64,000 nucleotides of DNA from the NCBI RefSeq assembly GCF_047948215.1, contig NC_134455.1, positions 160,996,575 through 161,060,574 on the forward strand, given 5' to 3'. The translations under genes were made by a program, and so were the position numbers. This stretch comes from Lycorma delicatula. Its lineage: Eukaryota; Arthropoda; Insecta; Hemiptera; Fulgoridae. The notes beneath the pieces were generated by a model, which saw only the letters and a program-made list of their open reading frames with translations, searched no databases and had not been told where the DNA came from. Positions within the stretch are counted from its first letter, which is position 1. Every line of letters starts with the position of its first letter. This document shows positions 23,216 to 34,992 of this stretch, piece after piece.

Positions 23216-24620
23216 TCTTATATAATTTCTCATATACATATGTTATATAGTTTATTGATCATAAACGTAAAATTAAAAATAACGATTTCTAATGATGCTA
23301 ATGGAAACGTTTTTTGGTCAAAGCTTAAAGAATTGTCGATCCAGAACTGCCCTTCGCAATGTCCAATATGTAAAAGAAGATTATTTAAAACAAACCGAAT
23401 TGCTACTTTCTAGTTAAAATAATTATGATTTAAAAACAATCATGTATGTTCCAGTCGAACTTTTTTTATTAAACGTTAATATAACCAAATTTAAAATTAA
23501 CAAAAGATACGATTATCTATCAATTCCATACCTCCAACAATACTTTTCAATAATTCATAATCAATTGTTAATAAAAAAAAAGAAGTTTTAAGAGAATTTT
23601 CAACGATCCGAATTATATCTATTTTAAATTATTATCTTCATAATCAGAAAGATCTTCAAATCTATTTAGGTATTTTGTTTTACCTATTTTAATTTTGGGA
23701 CTGATTTTTTAAATTCTATAACTGGTCTGAATACAAATGTTATAATTTTTTTTTAAAAATCCGTTTTTTATAAATCCTCTGTTTAACAAAAAACAAACGT
23801 GGATTAATTTGCTGTATAAATGTTTTATTTATTATTTTTTAAAAACTCCTGTTATATAAGTATAACAGCTCTAACTTGGATTTTTTCATCAGCCGGAGAT
23901 ATTTTAGCTACAATTCAATACGAATACTACCTGTTTTAGATACTACTTACACTTAATTCTAAATCATTTTTTTCCGTATAACCTTTTTTTGTTGTAGTGT
24001 TAACTGTTTGCTACATCGTTTCTGCAAATAAATGGTTATAATTTATAATAGGAGGTTAAGATAATTAGGCCAAACTTCAGATCCGCGTTTCTTAATAATG
24101 TCGTGAAAACAGCTCATTATAATGAAATCATTATTATTACTGAAAATCATTACTATAATCATTAATATAAAAAATCATTACAAAAACGATCTCATGAACA
24201 ATGCTACTTTAGTTACTACCATCACAGTTGCAATAAAAGAGAAGCAAAACAGGAGTTAATTTTCTTTCTCCTTCTTCCAATTATTTGAATTCTAGATCTT
24301 GAAAAGAAGACGATTGAAACACGAAAATAAAGACTATTTTATTTGAATAAATTTTGTTAAAAAATATTTTATCTTCAAAATCACAACGGATGACTTTTCT
24401 AGTAACATTATTAATAACCGATTTAGGGTTATTTGTTCAGTGAATAGTTGTACTTTCCGTTTTAACTTTTGAAATAAAAATTAACAATTTAACAAATTAT
24501 TATTGTAACAGTAAACGTTCTTTAAATGAATAGTGAAATTTATCATGATCATCATGACATCCGGGTTCCACCTGATATGATTAGGTTTTACGCAGTATCT
24601 CTGTTTACTGATAAAAGTAG
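22519..24620. other. AT-rich DNA with a TA microsatellite
   Basis: 22680-22830 is somewhat GC-richer (ggtggggtacgc, tactccccacg) but has no long open frame or recognised match. (TA)n at 23178-23212. Otherwise nothing seen. Confidence 0.4.
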
Positions 24621-24730
24621 CCCACCGGGCTGATCCTAGTAGTTAACTCGTCGTTGCAAATCAGCTGTTTAACTGATATTATACTCCCCTCATTGTGCTA
24701 AGAAGGGGATTGACTATTGTTCACTAGTTG
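24621..24730 (+). mobile_element. SINE subfamily B, internally deleted
   Basis: Head cccaccgggctgatcctag with cgtcgttgcaaatcagctg is joined after about 60 bp directly to the subfamily B tail, aagaaggggattgactattgttcactagttg, at 24695-24730. The whole ~200-bp SINE body is missing, leaving a 110-bp derivative. Confidence 0.75.
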
Positions 24731-25379
24731 AAAAGATTGCAACGTACACTTTAGAGAAAAAAAAAACAATCGACTTCAGAAGAGATATCTTTCTACAATA
24801 TATTAATATCAAATTATAATATTTATATCGATATATCTACGTAAAAAGAAAATAGAATAATGAATTGCTGCGTCAGCAGCATGCGCACAAATATTACATC
24901 AATAAATCAATACTTATTCAAATCAGAACATAATTATGTTATACACATCAAATAAGATATGACAAGCTTCCCACTCAATGTATAAGAAATAGGAAGTGCT
25001 TCATCATTCGTCTGGTATGACGAAGAAAGAAAACTGATTATAGCCGACTAACATTCGTTAAAAAGAAAAACTGTCGGTACCAAACAAAGTTCTCATAGTC
25101 CATTTTTTCCTTGTCCTGATTTTCTGAGATTGTCCAAGGCGTAATTTTGCTTATTAGATGGCAGTATACCTAGGCAAAATAAATATTTAATAATGATGAA
25201 AAGCTCTTACGATGGATTAAGATGCTTAAAAAAAGGTTCAGGTTTTGTGGCGAAAATGTGTCGGATGGAACGAAATCGATTCAGACATCCAGCAAAAATT
25301 TATCGCCAAGATGTCCACAATTTAAAAAAAAACTACATAAATACTATCACAATGCGTTAAAAAAGTAATTACACATCTG
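24731..25379. other. AT-rich spacer
   Basis: No feature recognised. The left part of 25200-25380 may be non-coding remains of the adjacent mariner element, but no terminal repeat could be identified. Confidence 0.35.
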
Positions 25380-25757
25380 TCATGCATTAACTGAACAATA
25401 TGTAACAAAAAATATCTGCTCCAGTTTCTTCTTGTTCTCGAAGTCTTTCACAAGTTGTTTTTGTGGAATGTTCTCGATGAAATTGCGAATAGGATTTTGA
25501 AGTCCCTGGAGTTTGCAGGGATTTCCTCGATAAACATCATTTTCTGCATGATCTCAGAAGTAAAGATCCGGCGGGCTTAAATTCGGAGAACGAGTAGGCC
25601 ACAAGCCCTTAGAAATTATTCGTTCCCCGAAAAACTCTTGCAGCAACTTCACGAACTGCCTGGCTGTGTGCACGATCGCGCAGTCTTGTTGAATCCAATC
25701 ATTTCGTCCTCGGTTAGCTCTTCCGTGAATATTGAATGATTTCACAATAAAAAGTTG
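25380..25757 (-). pseudogene. mariner/IS630-type transposase relic (C-terminal half)
   Basis: The minus strand reads NDWIQQDCAIVHTARQFVK, then FGERIISKGLWPTRSPNLSP and DLYF, followed after a stop by NPCKLQGLQNPIRNFIENIP and KKLEQIFF. This is the family pattern in which the second catalytic Asp lies in WxQQDGAxxHTA and the third in SPDLxPxDF. Here Gly of QDGA is Cys and the SPD Asp has become Asn, while the third acidic position (PPDLYF) is kept. The first catalytic block and both termini are missing, and a stop splits the C-terminus, so the element is dead. It abuts the GC-rich island at 25845. Confidence 0.85.
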
Positions 25758-25800
25758 AATTTATTGTTTCTGTAAAGAATACTGGCTTGACTATTCTCCT

Positions 25801-25835
25801 GGATATTGCAATCCAGGAATTGGATTGCAATATCC
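25801..25835. repeat. Perfect 14-bp inverted repeat
   Basis: ggatattgcaatcc and its exact reverse complement are separated by 7 bases. It sits at the left edge of the GC-rich island, between it and the mariner relic. Confidence 0.9.
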
Positions 25836-25844
25836 AATTCGGCC

Positions 25845-26190
25845 AGGGCGATTGAAGCCTGGCGAGCTGGAGGTGGAGCGGGAAGGTAGCGTCCGCATCC
25901 AGCGACTCCCTCGGCGGGCCGGCCAGGCCTGCTGCTCCGGCGGGGATGTTGGCATCCGCCGAGAGGCCCCACGTTGAGTCGGCCAGGGAACTTTCTTCTG
26001 TCTTGTTCCATCTTATTCTTGTTGGTGTTCTCCAGGTGGTGGTCGACGATGAATTGCAAATTCACTCTCGTGCATGCTCTTTTATTGGGGCTACAGTGCC
26101 GCTATGGTGGAAGAACTGCGCGGTGGGAGTGATGCTGCATCTGCGCGTCCGTATACTGTGCACCCCGCTCACATCGTTGCTACCGTTAAC
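25845..26190. other. GC/CpG-rich island, possibly retroelement-derived
   Basis: About 345 bp of sharply GC-rich, CpG-rich sequence in DNA that is otherwise under about 35 percent G+C. On the minus strand all three frames are partly open, one reading ADANIPAGAAGLAGPPRES. AATAAAAGAGC followed by the cacctggagaacacc segment (26095 leftward) resembles the polyadenylation part of an LTR. No tRNA-primer site or second LTR was found. It could be a solo-LTR plus gag leader, a CpG island or a foreign insertion. Confidence 0.35.
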
Positions 26191-26424
26191 GCCCGCCGAT
26201 ATTAAATTAGGCATATATGTGGTAAAAATATATATATTTGTAACCTGTAAATATAAAACGTATCTTGACTGATTAATCAAAGCCCAGCAAAAAATACTAA
26301 AGATAAATAGATTAAAATTTGAATACACGTACTTCTTACGGTTTAAGTGCACGATATAGAAGGATTTTTTAAATCCCAGTGTTTAAAGAGTTAAAATGGA
26401 ATAAAAATGAAATCTATTTTTTTT

Positions 26425-27497
26425 TTTAATTTCTGGGTAACAAATGAAGATATAATCTTCATTTTTGGTGTGTGTAATCTTATGTGAATATCTAAAAACC
26501 AATTTCTAGATTTTTCGAAACTCGACCCTGAAAGGAGTAGAAAGGTAAAAATATTTTGAGCAATGATTACAAACTTTCCCCGTTTCCTACAATAATAAAC
26601 GAGATATTCACTGCTTTTTGGTTTGCTTTAAGATAAATATCTAAAAACCATTTTCGGTTATTTTTTTAATTTCGATTTTTAAAGGAATGCAACGGTGTAC
26701 GGCGCGGCAGCTCAACCAACTCAGCTAATGGCACTGTTACTGTAAGTGCAACGCGACTAGCTCCATCTGCCTCCGTTTATTCGACTAATAAAATTAAAAA
26801 ATTAAAAAAAAGAAACAACGTACGGTCATCTCCTACTGGTGTTTGTACCGGTGTACTGGTGTTTGTAAGAACCTGGAAAAATAAATCTTTACCTGTGAAG
26901 GTCGGGTAACCAGTTAAAACTAATACTTTTAAGATTTAGGCCGACTATTTTGTATCCCGTATTCTTCAGATCACTCAAAGTTTTGGCTCCTTTACTGACC
27001 AAATTGTGGCTCTGAAGAAATTACAGTACAATGAATTTTTCACAAGCACAAGTTCAATGAACGCAGTGTGGTCCAGGGAGCACACCCCCCCCTAGCTAGA
27101 CTAATGTTTTCCGGCTAAATATCACCTGAACCACTGGGTTGGTCTAGTGGTGAACACGTCTTCCCAAATCAGCTAATCTGGAAGTCGAGAGTTCAAGCGT
27201 TCAAGTCCTAATAAAAGCAGTTACTTTTATATGAATTTGAATACTAGATCGTGGATACCGGTGTTCTTTGGTAGTTGGGTTTCAATTAACCACACATCTG
27301 ACGAATGGTCGAACTGAGACTGTACAACACTACACGTCATTTACACTCATACATATCATCTTCAATCATCCTCTGAAGTAATACCTGATCGGTAATTCTC
27401 GGAGGCTAAACAGGAAAAAGAGAGAGGCAAAATATCACCTGAGCCCGATGGGAAACGCAAGTAACCATCCAGCGCGGGCGAAGCTAAGAGAGGATAT
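26425..27497 (+). mobile_element. Helitron-like element, copy B, with nested SINE
   Basis: Inverted-orientation match to 12920-13355. Shared blocks include tgtgtgtaatctta, cgaccctgaaaggag, actttccccgtttcc, gcagctcaaccaac and, after a large insertion, gtaaccatccagcgcgggcgaagct. The insertion (about 26820-27455) includes a complete SINE at 27130-27429. The terminal CTRR is not clean here (gaggatatttatct), so this copy has decayed at its 3' end. No coding capacity. Confidence 0.65.
27130..27429 (+). mobile_element. tRNA-derived SINE nested in Helitron copy B, perfect 13-bp target duplication
   Basis: Starts accactgggttggtctagtgg and ends ggctaaacaggaaaaagag. Flanked by perfect aaatatcacctga at 27117-27129 and 27430-27442. 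The duplication shows LINE-machinery target-primed integration and proves it inserted after the Helitron-like copy. It sets the true element ends and length (about 300 bp). Confidence 0.95.
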
Positions 27498-27589
27498 TTA
27501 TCTATATTTATATATATATATTGTAATATGTATATATGTAATATATATATTGTATATCTAGAAATTTGCTATATATATTTGTATATGTG

Positions 27590-27602
<13 letters not shown>

Positions 27603-27671
<69 letters not shown>
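27603..27671. repeat. (AC)n microsatellite
   Basis: About 34 uninterrupted AC units directly preceded by (TA)n from 27588. The preceding 27500-27600 is also TA-rich. Likely length-polymorphic. Confidence 0.95.
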
Positions 27672-27673
<2 letters not shown>

Positions 27674-29939
27674 GGCATACAATATAAATGCAGAAAGCAA
27701 AAATTAATATTTTAATAATCATGAATGGCACATTCAGCTAAAATCAATACGAACAAAAACTGCAACGAAAAAAGAAAAGCAGCGGCAATTAAAAATGACA
27801 TTTTTCATAAAGAGGTTTAGAATGAAAAACAAATAAAAAACTGATGCGAATAAAAAAATCTATACCGACCGTGAGTGGTATTTAATAATAATAGGCTTTG
27901 CTTGTTCCAGTTCGAAACAAAACAGAACAGTTTTAACTCTGCAGGCAAAAAAACAAACAATTTTATCAAAATGAATTATATAATTTGTGCAGAATTAAAA
28001 GTGCCCCTTACGTTATATTAATAATTTATTTTCAAAAAAACAGTATAAAATTGATTCTCAGTAACTTTTAACGACACTTAAGTAGAAAAACACAAAAAAA
28101 TTAATAAGATAAAAAATAATTCCTTGTTCGAGAGAGATACAAAGTGAACCGCATTTAAAACAAAACTGAAAAACACCGCATTCTAACTTATTATAGTAAT
28201 AACTATAATATAATTAGGGATTTACAATTCCATTCGGAAATAGTCTGTTTATTAATTTAGAATAATAATTCGGTATTAATAACAAAATTATGACCGTATG
28301 AGTACAATATTTATACGAAACTTTCTTACATTCATTTAATAAACAGCATCAGTGATAAATAAAGGAAATCGTTAATTTACATCATATGTTGCAAACATTT
28401 TTGGTAAATTGTATTAGAATTTCAGGGCATTCGGCCACGAAAATCTCAACAAATACCTCTACTTACATCCAGAAAACTGGAACAAATAGGAGTAAAATGT
28501 AAATACCTAAAGTTATCTAAAAACTTTGATGGGCATACTTTTAAACACACCTATTCTAATTGCCGAACATTCCAAATAAAAATGGTTTCGAGAGAAACCT
28601 TTTTACTTTCTCGAAAGGAAAGCTATTTAAACCACGTTAAGCAACAGAATATCAAAACAGAACAAAACTTATGAAAAGATAAAAGAAAGAATCGCAGATT
28701 GTCAAAAATATCTCGTGAAACAAAAAAGCGGTTTGCAAGGTATCACGAGAGGCGATTGGTGTTATATTTGAAAACAGACGATCAGACAAATACAAGAAAG
28801 AAGTACATTATGAAAATGTCGAGGGTGACATTTCCATAATAGGAGAGCGACTATTTTAGGGACGAAAGTTTGAAATGCTATAGGCGTTAAAGAATAAACA
28901 AATAGATAAATAAAGGACTACCTCAGGACCGAGATAAATGGAGAACATCAGTTCGACATCGTGAGAGATGTCGAACTGATGTTCAGAACAAAATACAGTG
29001 CTGTTAGTAATTAAATTAATCGCCATTTCTGTATCGTCTATACAGTATCTTAACAAGTCGCTTTATACACCTTTCGATAATTTTAAGGCTTAACTCGCAT
29101 CCTAATAACGGTAAAAAATCGAGGATGTTCTAATTATTCCCGATCGCCCATCTGTAAACGTACAGGAATTCGTTTCATTACTGAAATATATCTTCAAAAT
29201 ATCGTAGAAAAAACACTTTTTGAATACTTCCTGATCTAATTACACCCCAGTGAAAGGTACAACCAAATTTTAAGATTATACGCTTTCCCTATAAAATGTC
29301 TAATAATGAATCATTTCTCATCGTCCTTGTCCGATTCGGTGGGTTTGAACCAAAGTTTTAGTTATCGGCTATTTAGCAAGCAGTAAATATTTCAGTCAGG
29401 AAAAAACAACCGGTATACAACGTTTGTAAGCATGGTACTCTCGCAAGAAAATGATATTAGCCTGCACATTGTTTTATGAACAAAAGTAGGCTATGTAATC
29501 TATTTCATAACCTAATAGTACAATACGCTTTCATCTACTCATTAGCTAATGCAGCTGCAAGAGTGTTGTCTACGGCATATACTGGTTACTTGTAATTACA
29601 TTATATATTTTCTTACTCAGTCCGTTAAAATTAACTCATTAGTTGTTGAATTTTTAAAAATAATCACTTCTAAGCGCGGTTATTAGAAAAATAATTTTTT
29701 TTTAGCGTTCACACCGGTAATTTTTTTCCCTTGGGCGCACAACAAAGTGTTGTTATCAGCGCACAGACTCAATATTAATATACTAAACAATTAAACATTA
29801 AAAATAAGTTAAAAATTAAAAAACAATATAAAAACACAGCATAGATGTACAACACCAAATGGCACAAAATAGACGAAAACATTATATGAATAATCAAATA
29901 CTTGTATAAAAACGCACAACCTTAAGAAATCATAAGACA
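27672..29939. other. AT-rich DNA with one long perfect hairpin
   Basis: No gene recognised. The notable element is the 18-bp inverted repeat at 28943-28984. Confidence 0.45.
28943..28984. repeat. Perfect 18-bp inverted repeat, 6-nt spacer
   Basis: gaacatcagttcgacatc is followed by gtgaga and then its exact reverse complement. Transcribed from either strand it would form an uninterrupted stem-loop. It is the longest of at least sixteen such perfect short hairpins in the window. Confidence 0.95.
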
Positions 29940-29944
29940 TTCAG

Positions 29945-31560
29945 TAGCATCGTTTCATTGTTCCCTAAGATATTTCTGATGTTTGCCCCTTGTTTAACCT
30001 TCCAACGCAACGCCGCTTAACAAACAGTCTACAAGGATTTGGTGTACCGTTAGTTAGAAGTCGCGACGAACACAAACGAGTACATCGGTCTGATTCATGA
30101 GATATCCATGAGTGAATCTAGTGTGCCCTATTCGCAAACGGCAAATTATAACCTCGACGGTTATTCCTACATAAGGAGCTCCATCGTGACACAATGTTCT
30201 TAGCTGGACGAAATTTATTCAATTCACTATGCCACTCATCATGGAACACTCCCTTAAGAACACAAACAAGATCATCAGAAACAACGCGATTAGTGAAAAA
30301 ACAAGCCTTGTTTGCAGCACTATCAGTGCGCTTATTGCCTGAAACTCCAATATGACTGGGGATCTACCAGAAGCTCTCAGTAGTGTTACGCTGTCATTAA
30401 AGAAATATTAGACTGTATATCGCGGACAACATGTCTGGAGTAGACATCACTAATCACCTGCAAGGCACACATGAAATCTAAACGGACAAGTACGTGTCGA
30501 TATGTTGGACTAATTATATTTAAGACACACAGCTTCGCGAAGAAAACACTGACCGTGCTAGAAAAAAAAAAACATGTATGTTTTATTGCCAACCAAAAAA
30601 ACACAACCGAAAAAATTATAGTATTTAGTGGTGTCTGTATTCTCTATAGCATCGCGATCCATGCTATTAATAACATTACAAATTTTTTCTTGCAAGATAA
30701 CCAGATTCGTGTAGTTTTTATGAAATTTACAAACATTAAAGCAATAATTTACGACAGCAGGCCGCCAAGGGGAGTAATAATACTGATAACAGAAAAAACT
30801 GGAAGTGATTGTATATTCGGAGCTAAGAAAAGGCAATGAGCTCTGATGCCTAGCGGAGGAGTAGATGTCAGCTGTTCCTGATATCGAATAAGATGCAGGT
30901 TAGAGAACACCACGTCATAGGTCGGATGATTTGGTTGCGTTTTAATGCGAGCTACATAGAAGCAGATCATTTGGTTTCGTCAATGCCAAAGGGATAGCTC
31001 ACCACTGCCCACTAGTAGACTTACCACGACTTGAACGAAACGCACCTGCAGCAAGACTGCAGGGCATGCGATAAATGAATGATGGACTATATCGAGCATT
31101 CTTAGAGCGGTGGCCCGGGAGGACGAATAAGCCACGAAGTCGTAGTCCAAGCGGGAACAGAAAAGAGCTCGGTAGAAGCTAAATATATATATATATATAC
31201 ACGATCAGCTCCCCAACGAGTATTAGGTAGAATTTTCAACACGTCTAGCATTTTTAGACATTCTACCTTCTGCTTCTTCAAATTGTGGTTTGACTACGTT
31301 AATTGTTGGTCAAACCACAATCTCAAAAATCTAAACCGCGTGCATGATTCAACCGGTCACCATATAAAAACAGGTGAGGATCAACATCTTCCTTCAAGCG
31401 GTAAAAGCAAATTCATTTCGTTTTCTCCTGGGAAAAACTGAATCTAGTCGTTTTAAATTACGATTCTAAACGGGTTATTGTGTTTTGGAGCGACCTCTCG
31501 ACAGTAGCTAAAGTTCTAGATGCAACATAAATTGAAAAATATTTAAAAATAACGGGTTTC
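29945..31560 (-). pseudogene. LINE ORF2: RT C-terminus and RNase H, degenerate
   Basis: Read on the minus strand in changing frames: ASRTLATVERSLQNTITRLES (RT after the catalytic box), FSFSQEKTK, DPHLFLYGDRLNHARGLRFL, CLKMLDVLKILPNTRWGADR, FYRALFCSRLDYDFVAYSS, RMLDIVHHS, SLLVGSGELSL, then an RNase H segment with IPSHIGVSGNKRTDSAANKA (family form IPSHVGIxGNExAD). The tail has HSWISHESDRCTRLCSSRL. These follow the exact order found in RNase H-bearing LINE ORF2. The YxDD box itself is not preserved. The 13-bp palindrome at 31282-31321 lies inside the coding relic and seems to have overwritten a few codons. Confidence 0.78.
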
Positions 31561-31679
31561 ACACGTAGTTTTTTTATAGTATTTATGGTTGCAGCAAAGA
31601 AGTTGACACTTAGGAAACTTTCCTGTGGAAGTTTTCCCTGTAGTATTCAGTTTCGGATCGTCGTAATTTTCCTGTCGTA

Positions 31680-32420
31680 ATTTTTGGATGCCGTCGTTCC
31701 AACTCGAACTCGAAAGAACCGACTACTGAGTACACATCTGATAAATGCAAGGAGATTCCCTTTTATACCCTATCCATGTAGTGGATTGGAGGATTCCTCT
31801 CCTGCAAGCCGTCTCGTACGCCTTTCCAGGCATAAGAGTCGTCTGGTTTAACCAGGTTTCAGGGGTTCAGTGTCTTTTTATATTCTCTTCGTCCGGCCGG
31901 AAAAGATAGCCTTGACTTTGAAAACATTGCGTGGATTGGAGAAAGGTCGTACTCAAACGGACAGGTAACCTACTCTTATTTTCTCCGGCTGTACGGGAAG
32001 ATTGAAAGTTAGTATAAGACAGGGAGTAGGTTCCTCCATTTCGCTCTGACGTTTCATTATTCGTTTCAGTTCTACAACATCTTGGGAACGAAGCTTTTCG
32101 GCAGTCTCATTAACATCACTCTCCAAAAGGTTATCTTTTGCCTGGGCAAAAGATAACTCCTCCGCTGGTATTCAAGGATTTGTGACATATCGCTTTTATA
32201 TCGATACTACTCATGCTGATGAGACGTATGATTGATCGACTCTGTTCGTCACTATATGTCTCGATCAGTATCGATCCATCTCTTAATTTTCTGACTTTTT
32301 CAGTGAAACACATGAACACGTTCTTCTTAATTTATCAGAAAAGGTGAGACCTTTTAAAGGGTGTCCCCTTCCTGATTGTTTTGTACAACAAATCTGATGT
32401 TTTTAAATTGTGAACGGGAT
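31680..32420 (-). pseudogene. LINE ORF1 (gag-like RNA-binding protein), degenerate
   Basis: Minus-strand segments match the ORF1 proteins of I/Jockey-type LINEs: VRKLRDGSILIETYSDEQS, DIKAICHKSLNTSGGVIFC (family SLNxSKGVIRC), LRSQDVVELKRIMKRQSE, PTPCLILTFNLPVQPEKIRV and GYLSV-VRPFSNPRNVFKVK (family YxPNPxRCFKCQ). The cysteines of the zinc knuckles are largely lost. There are in-frame stops near 32140 and 31925 and several shifts. ORF1 would normally coat LINE RNA. The perfect hairpin at 32130-32157 falls exactly at one disruption. Confidence 0.75.
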
Positions 32421-32770
32421 GTGTCACCATTAACATTATTATCTTCAAGAGTCCTTTTCCACGTTAGACCACGCTGAGTGAGGTCTTTTCACATGACAGC
32501 GTGTGGTGGTTTTTTGAGATGGATAACCACTACCATAGGAAACTTTTCAGGACTAGTAATTTTGGTTCCAATGACTAGTAAATTTGTGACCGGGGAAATA
32601 CAGGACTACTTCTGCAGTGCCCACGCGTACAGAGGCTAGAGCTAAATACAACTGGGTTCACTCAGGTGCCCAGAGCACATTGTTCGAGTCTCACTACGTC
32701 GTCATCCATCCATCGGCAAGATAGTTTCCACCCTGGGTTACGGTTGCGTTTCGTAAGGTGGCGCAACATC

Positions 32771-34770
32771 ACCTAGTATAAGTGTAAGAAGAAATAGTGT
32801 AAGGAGTTGTATTGCTGTGTATGGGTATATTGTAATTTTCGTAGTGTCTGTGGTGTAATGTATGTACATGGTGTAAAAGGTTCAACAACTCAGTGTACTT
32901 TAAAGAAAAGCAGCAGAGACTAGGACGTGAGGACGCAAACTCTCAAAGTCTTAAAGATTAAGACTCTCCGTCAGGACCGGTAAATTTGTATCAGCTTAAA
33001 AAGTATCATAAAAAAGCACCATTCCTGATTTTCTTAGAACTCAGTAACGATATTAAATTAAGTAGATTAACAGAAAAGTAATTGGGGAAATAAAATAAGA
33101 TGATCCCCGATTTTTTGTGATTATGAAGGGAGTAATCCTCAAACTAATCGGAAAAATACTATTCAGTCTACTATCTGCAAAACCACAATTATTTACCACA
33201 ATTAATTACTTTTTAGCAAAATATTTTTGTAACATTAATTTACAGTAAAATTAATGCAAAAGATAATGTATTTACAGTACTTTTCAACGATTTACTTTAA
33301 TAAATAAGTTTAAAAAAAAATTTAATTACATAACACCAAAAATGGGTTATTATTACTACAATACATTATTATTAAATTAAAAACATCAATTGAACATGTT
33401 CATTTAGATTACGCGTTAATAATCGTTTAAGCGCATAAAATAAACATATTTTAACTGTTTAATCTATCGCGTTTGAATTGCACGGTCATAAAACCTGTTT
33501 ATTTTTACTAGTAAGTTGATTTAAGAAATTCAGATTTATTTTTAAACGACTGATATGATTTATCACTCGCATACGCCGGGCAAATAACTGATATCGCACG
33601 TCAACGCCTTTTAAAATTAACTAAAGAGGAAAAACTCTACAGAATTTATAACAATGGATAAAAAAAAATTAAACATCCAAATATTTTAAAACCTAGTGTC
33701 TACGTGTACAAGATATTCTCTTAGGCATATGACTACAGAACGCACAGCTGGCATGGCAGTTTATTGATTTTTCTAGAGTTGTTGGAACTTCTTACTAGCA
33801 GGTTGTTGACCGTTTTATTAAACAATAATTAATCGTAAATGTTAATTATAGTTAAGAATTAACATGAATAAATTAAAAATTGGAAATTATCAGTACGTTA
33901 ACATAGCAATCGGTTAATCACAAATTAGATAGTCCACCGAATAGTAGTTGTAATAACGTAAACAGAATTTAAAATGTATACTTTTAAATTAACATAAATT
34001 AATGGCAGTTGCACAAATAAAAGATTTAAAGCGTAATAGCAATAATTATATTCTACATTATACGTAAAATATTTTGTATACAATAAAAATACTATACATA
34101 AAAATACGTTTAAACTCGATAAAAGTAAATCTTAGGAGTCAATTAAAATTACTAATTACTAAAGGTAACACCCGATTTCCGGTTTTCAAGAAAAGCGCTA
34201 ACGATCATACGAATGCCAAGAATCACAACCGTAATGATTGTAAGCGACCCGATACGAGTCACAAAAGACTGAAAATGACATAGAGTCTTAAGAAAAACAG
34301 CCGTTCTTGCTGGCAGAGTAAATTGGTTTCCCATTCATTACCTTCTACCGCCGAGCCGAATATACAGCGTTTCACATGCCAAGCTCATCAAATCCAGATA
34401 AAAGTGACATTTTAACTATGTTCATTGCATAACCAGCCGTCTAGCGAAGAGTAGTACTTTAAAAAGAAAGCGACTCTGGCCGTTGCTTCTTGTACCTCAG
34501 GTCCTTAAACCTGAGGTACAAAGCTGAGACTGCGTTATACATCCAACGCAGCTTAAGAAAGGTTGGGACAAATAACATAAAGCAATTTAATCTCTGATCA
34601 AGCTCAAAAATCGATTACAGAATTATTTCAAACCACGAACGTGCCAGAACCACAGTTAAAGGCAAAGACAAGATCAAAATAAGGAAAAGATCCGGAACCG
34701 GTGAGTCGACCTGACATGCCGGACGTACTGCTGGTGGCGGGGAGGCTCATTAGAGTCGCAAGGATACTTA
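32771..34770. other. AT-rich DNA, no gene seen
   Basis: Nothing recognised except a perfect 13-bp hairpin (ttgtacctcaggt, loop 6) at 34490-34521. 34600-34770 is GC-richer without a convincing open frame. Confidence 0.4.
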
Positions 34771-34992
34771 GAATACTTCAGAGGATGATATGTATGAATG
34801 TAAATGAAGTGAAGTCTTGTACAGTCTCAGTACGACCATTCCCGAGATGTGTGGTTAATTGAAAATCATCCACAAAAGAATACCGGTATCCAAGATCTAG
34901 TATTCAAATCCGTGTAAAAATAACTGACTTTACTAGGACTTGAACGCTGGAACTCTCGACTTCCAAATCAGCTGATTTTAGGAAGACGCGTT
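34771..34992 (-). mobile_element. SINE subfamily A, 3'-truncated
   Basis: On the plus strand it runs acttcagaggatgatatg through ggttaattgaaaatcatcc to tcagctgattttaggaagacgcg, i.e. body plus most of the head in minus orientation. The 3' tail (cctgtttagcctcc) and the A box are both missing. Confidence 0.85.

Larger units (their letters stand above)
29940..32770 (-). mobile_element. I-superfamily LINE relic with ORF1, partial RT and RNase H
   Basis: About 2.8 kb on the minus strand: a GC-richer 5' leader (about 32420-32770), ORF1 (about 31680-32420), the C-terminal part of ORF2 RT (about 31200-31560) interrupted by a small TA microsatellite (31182-31199), its continuation to 30840, and RNase H with the C-terminal region (about 29945-30480). 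Endonuclease and the RT fingers/palm are missing, so a deletion of roughly 2 kb joined ORF1 to the RT thumb region. The presence of RNase H points to the I/R1/LOA-type superfamily rather than RTE. Many stops and frame changes mark it as old. Confidence 0.8.
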
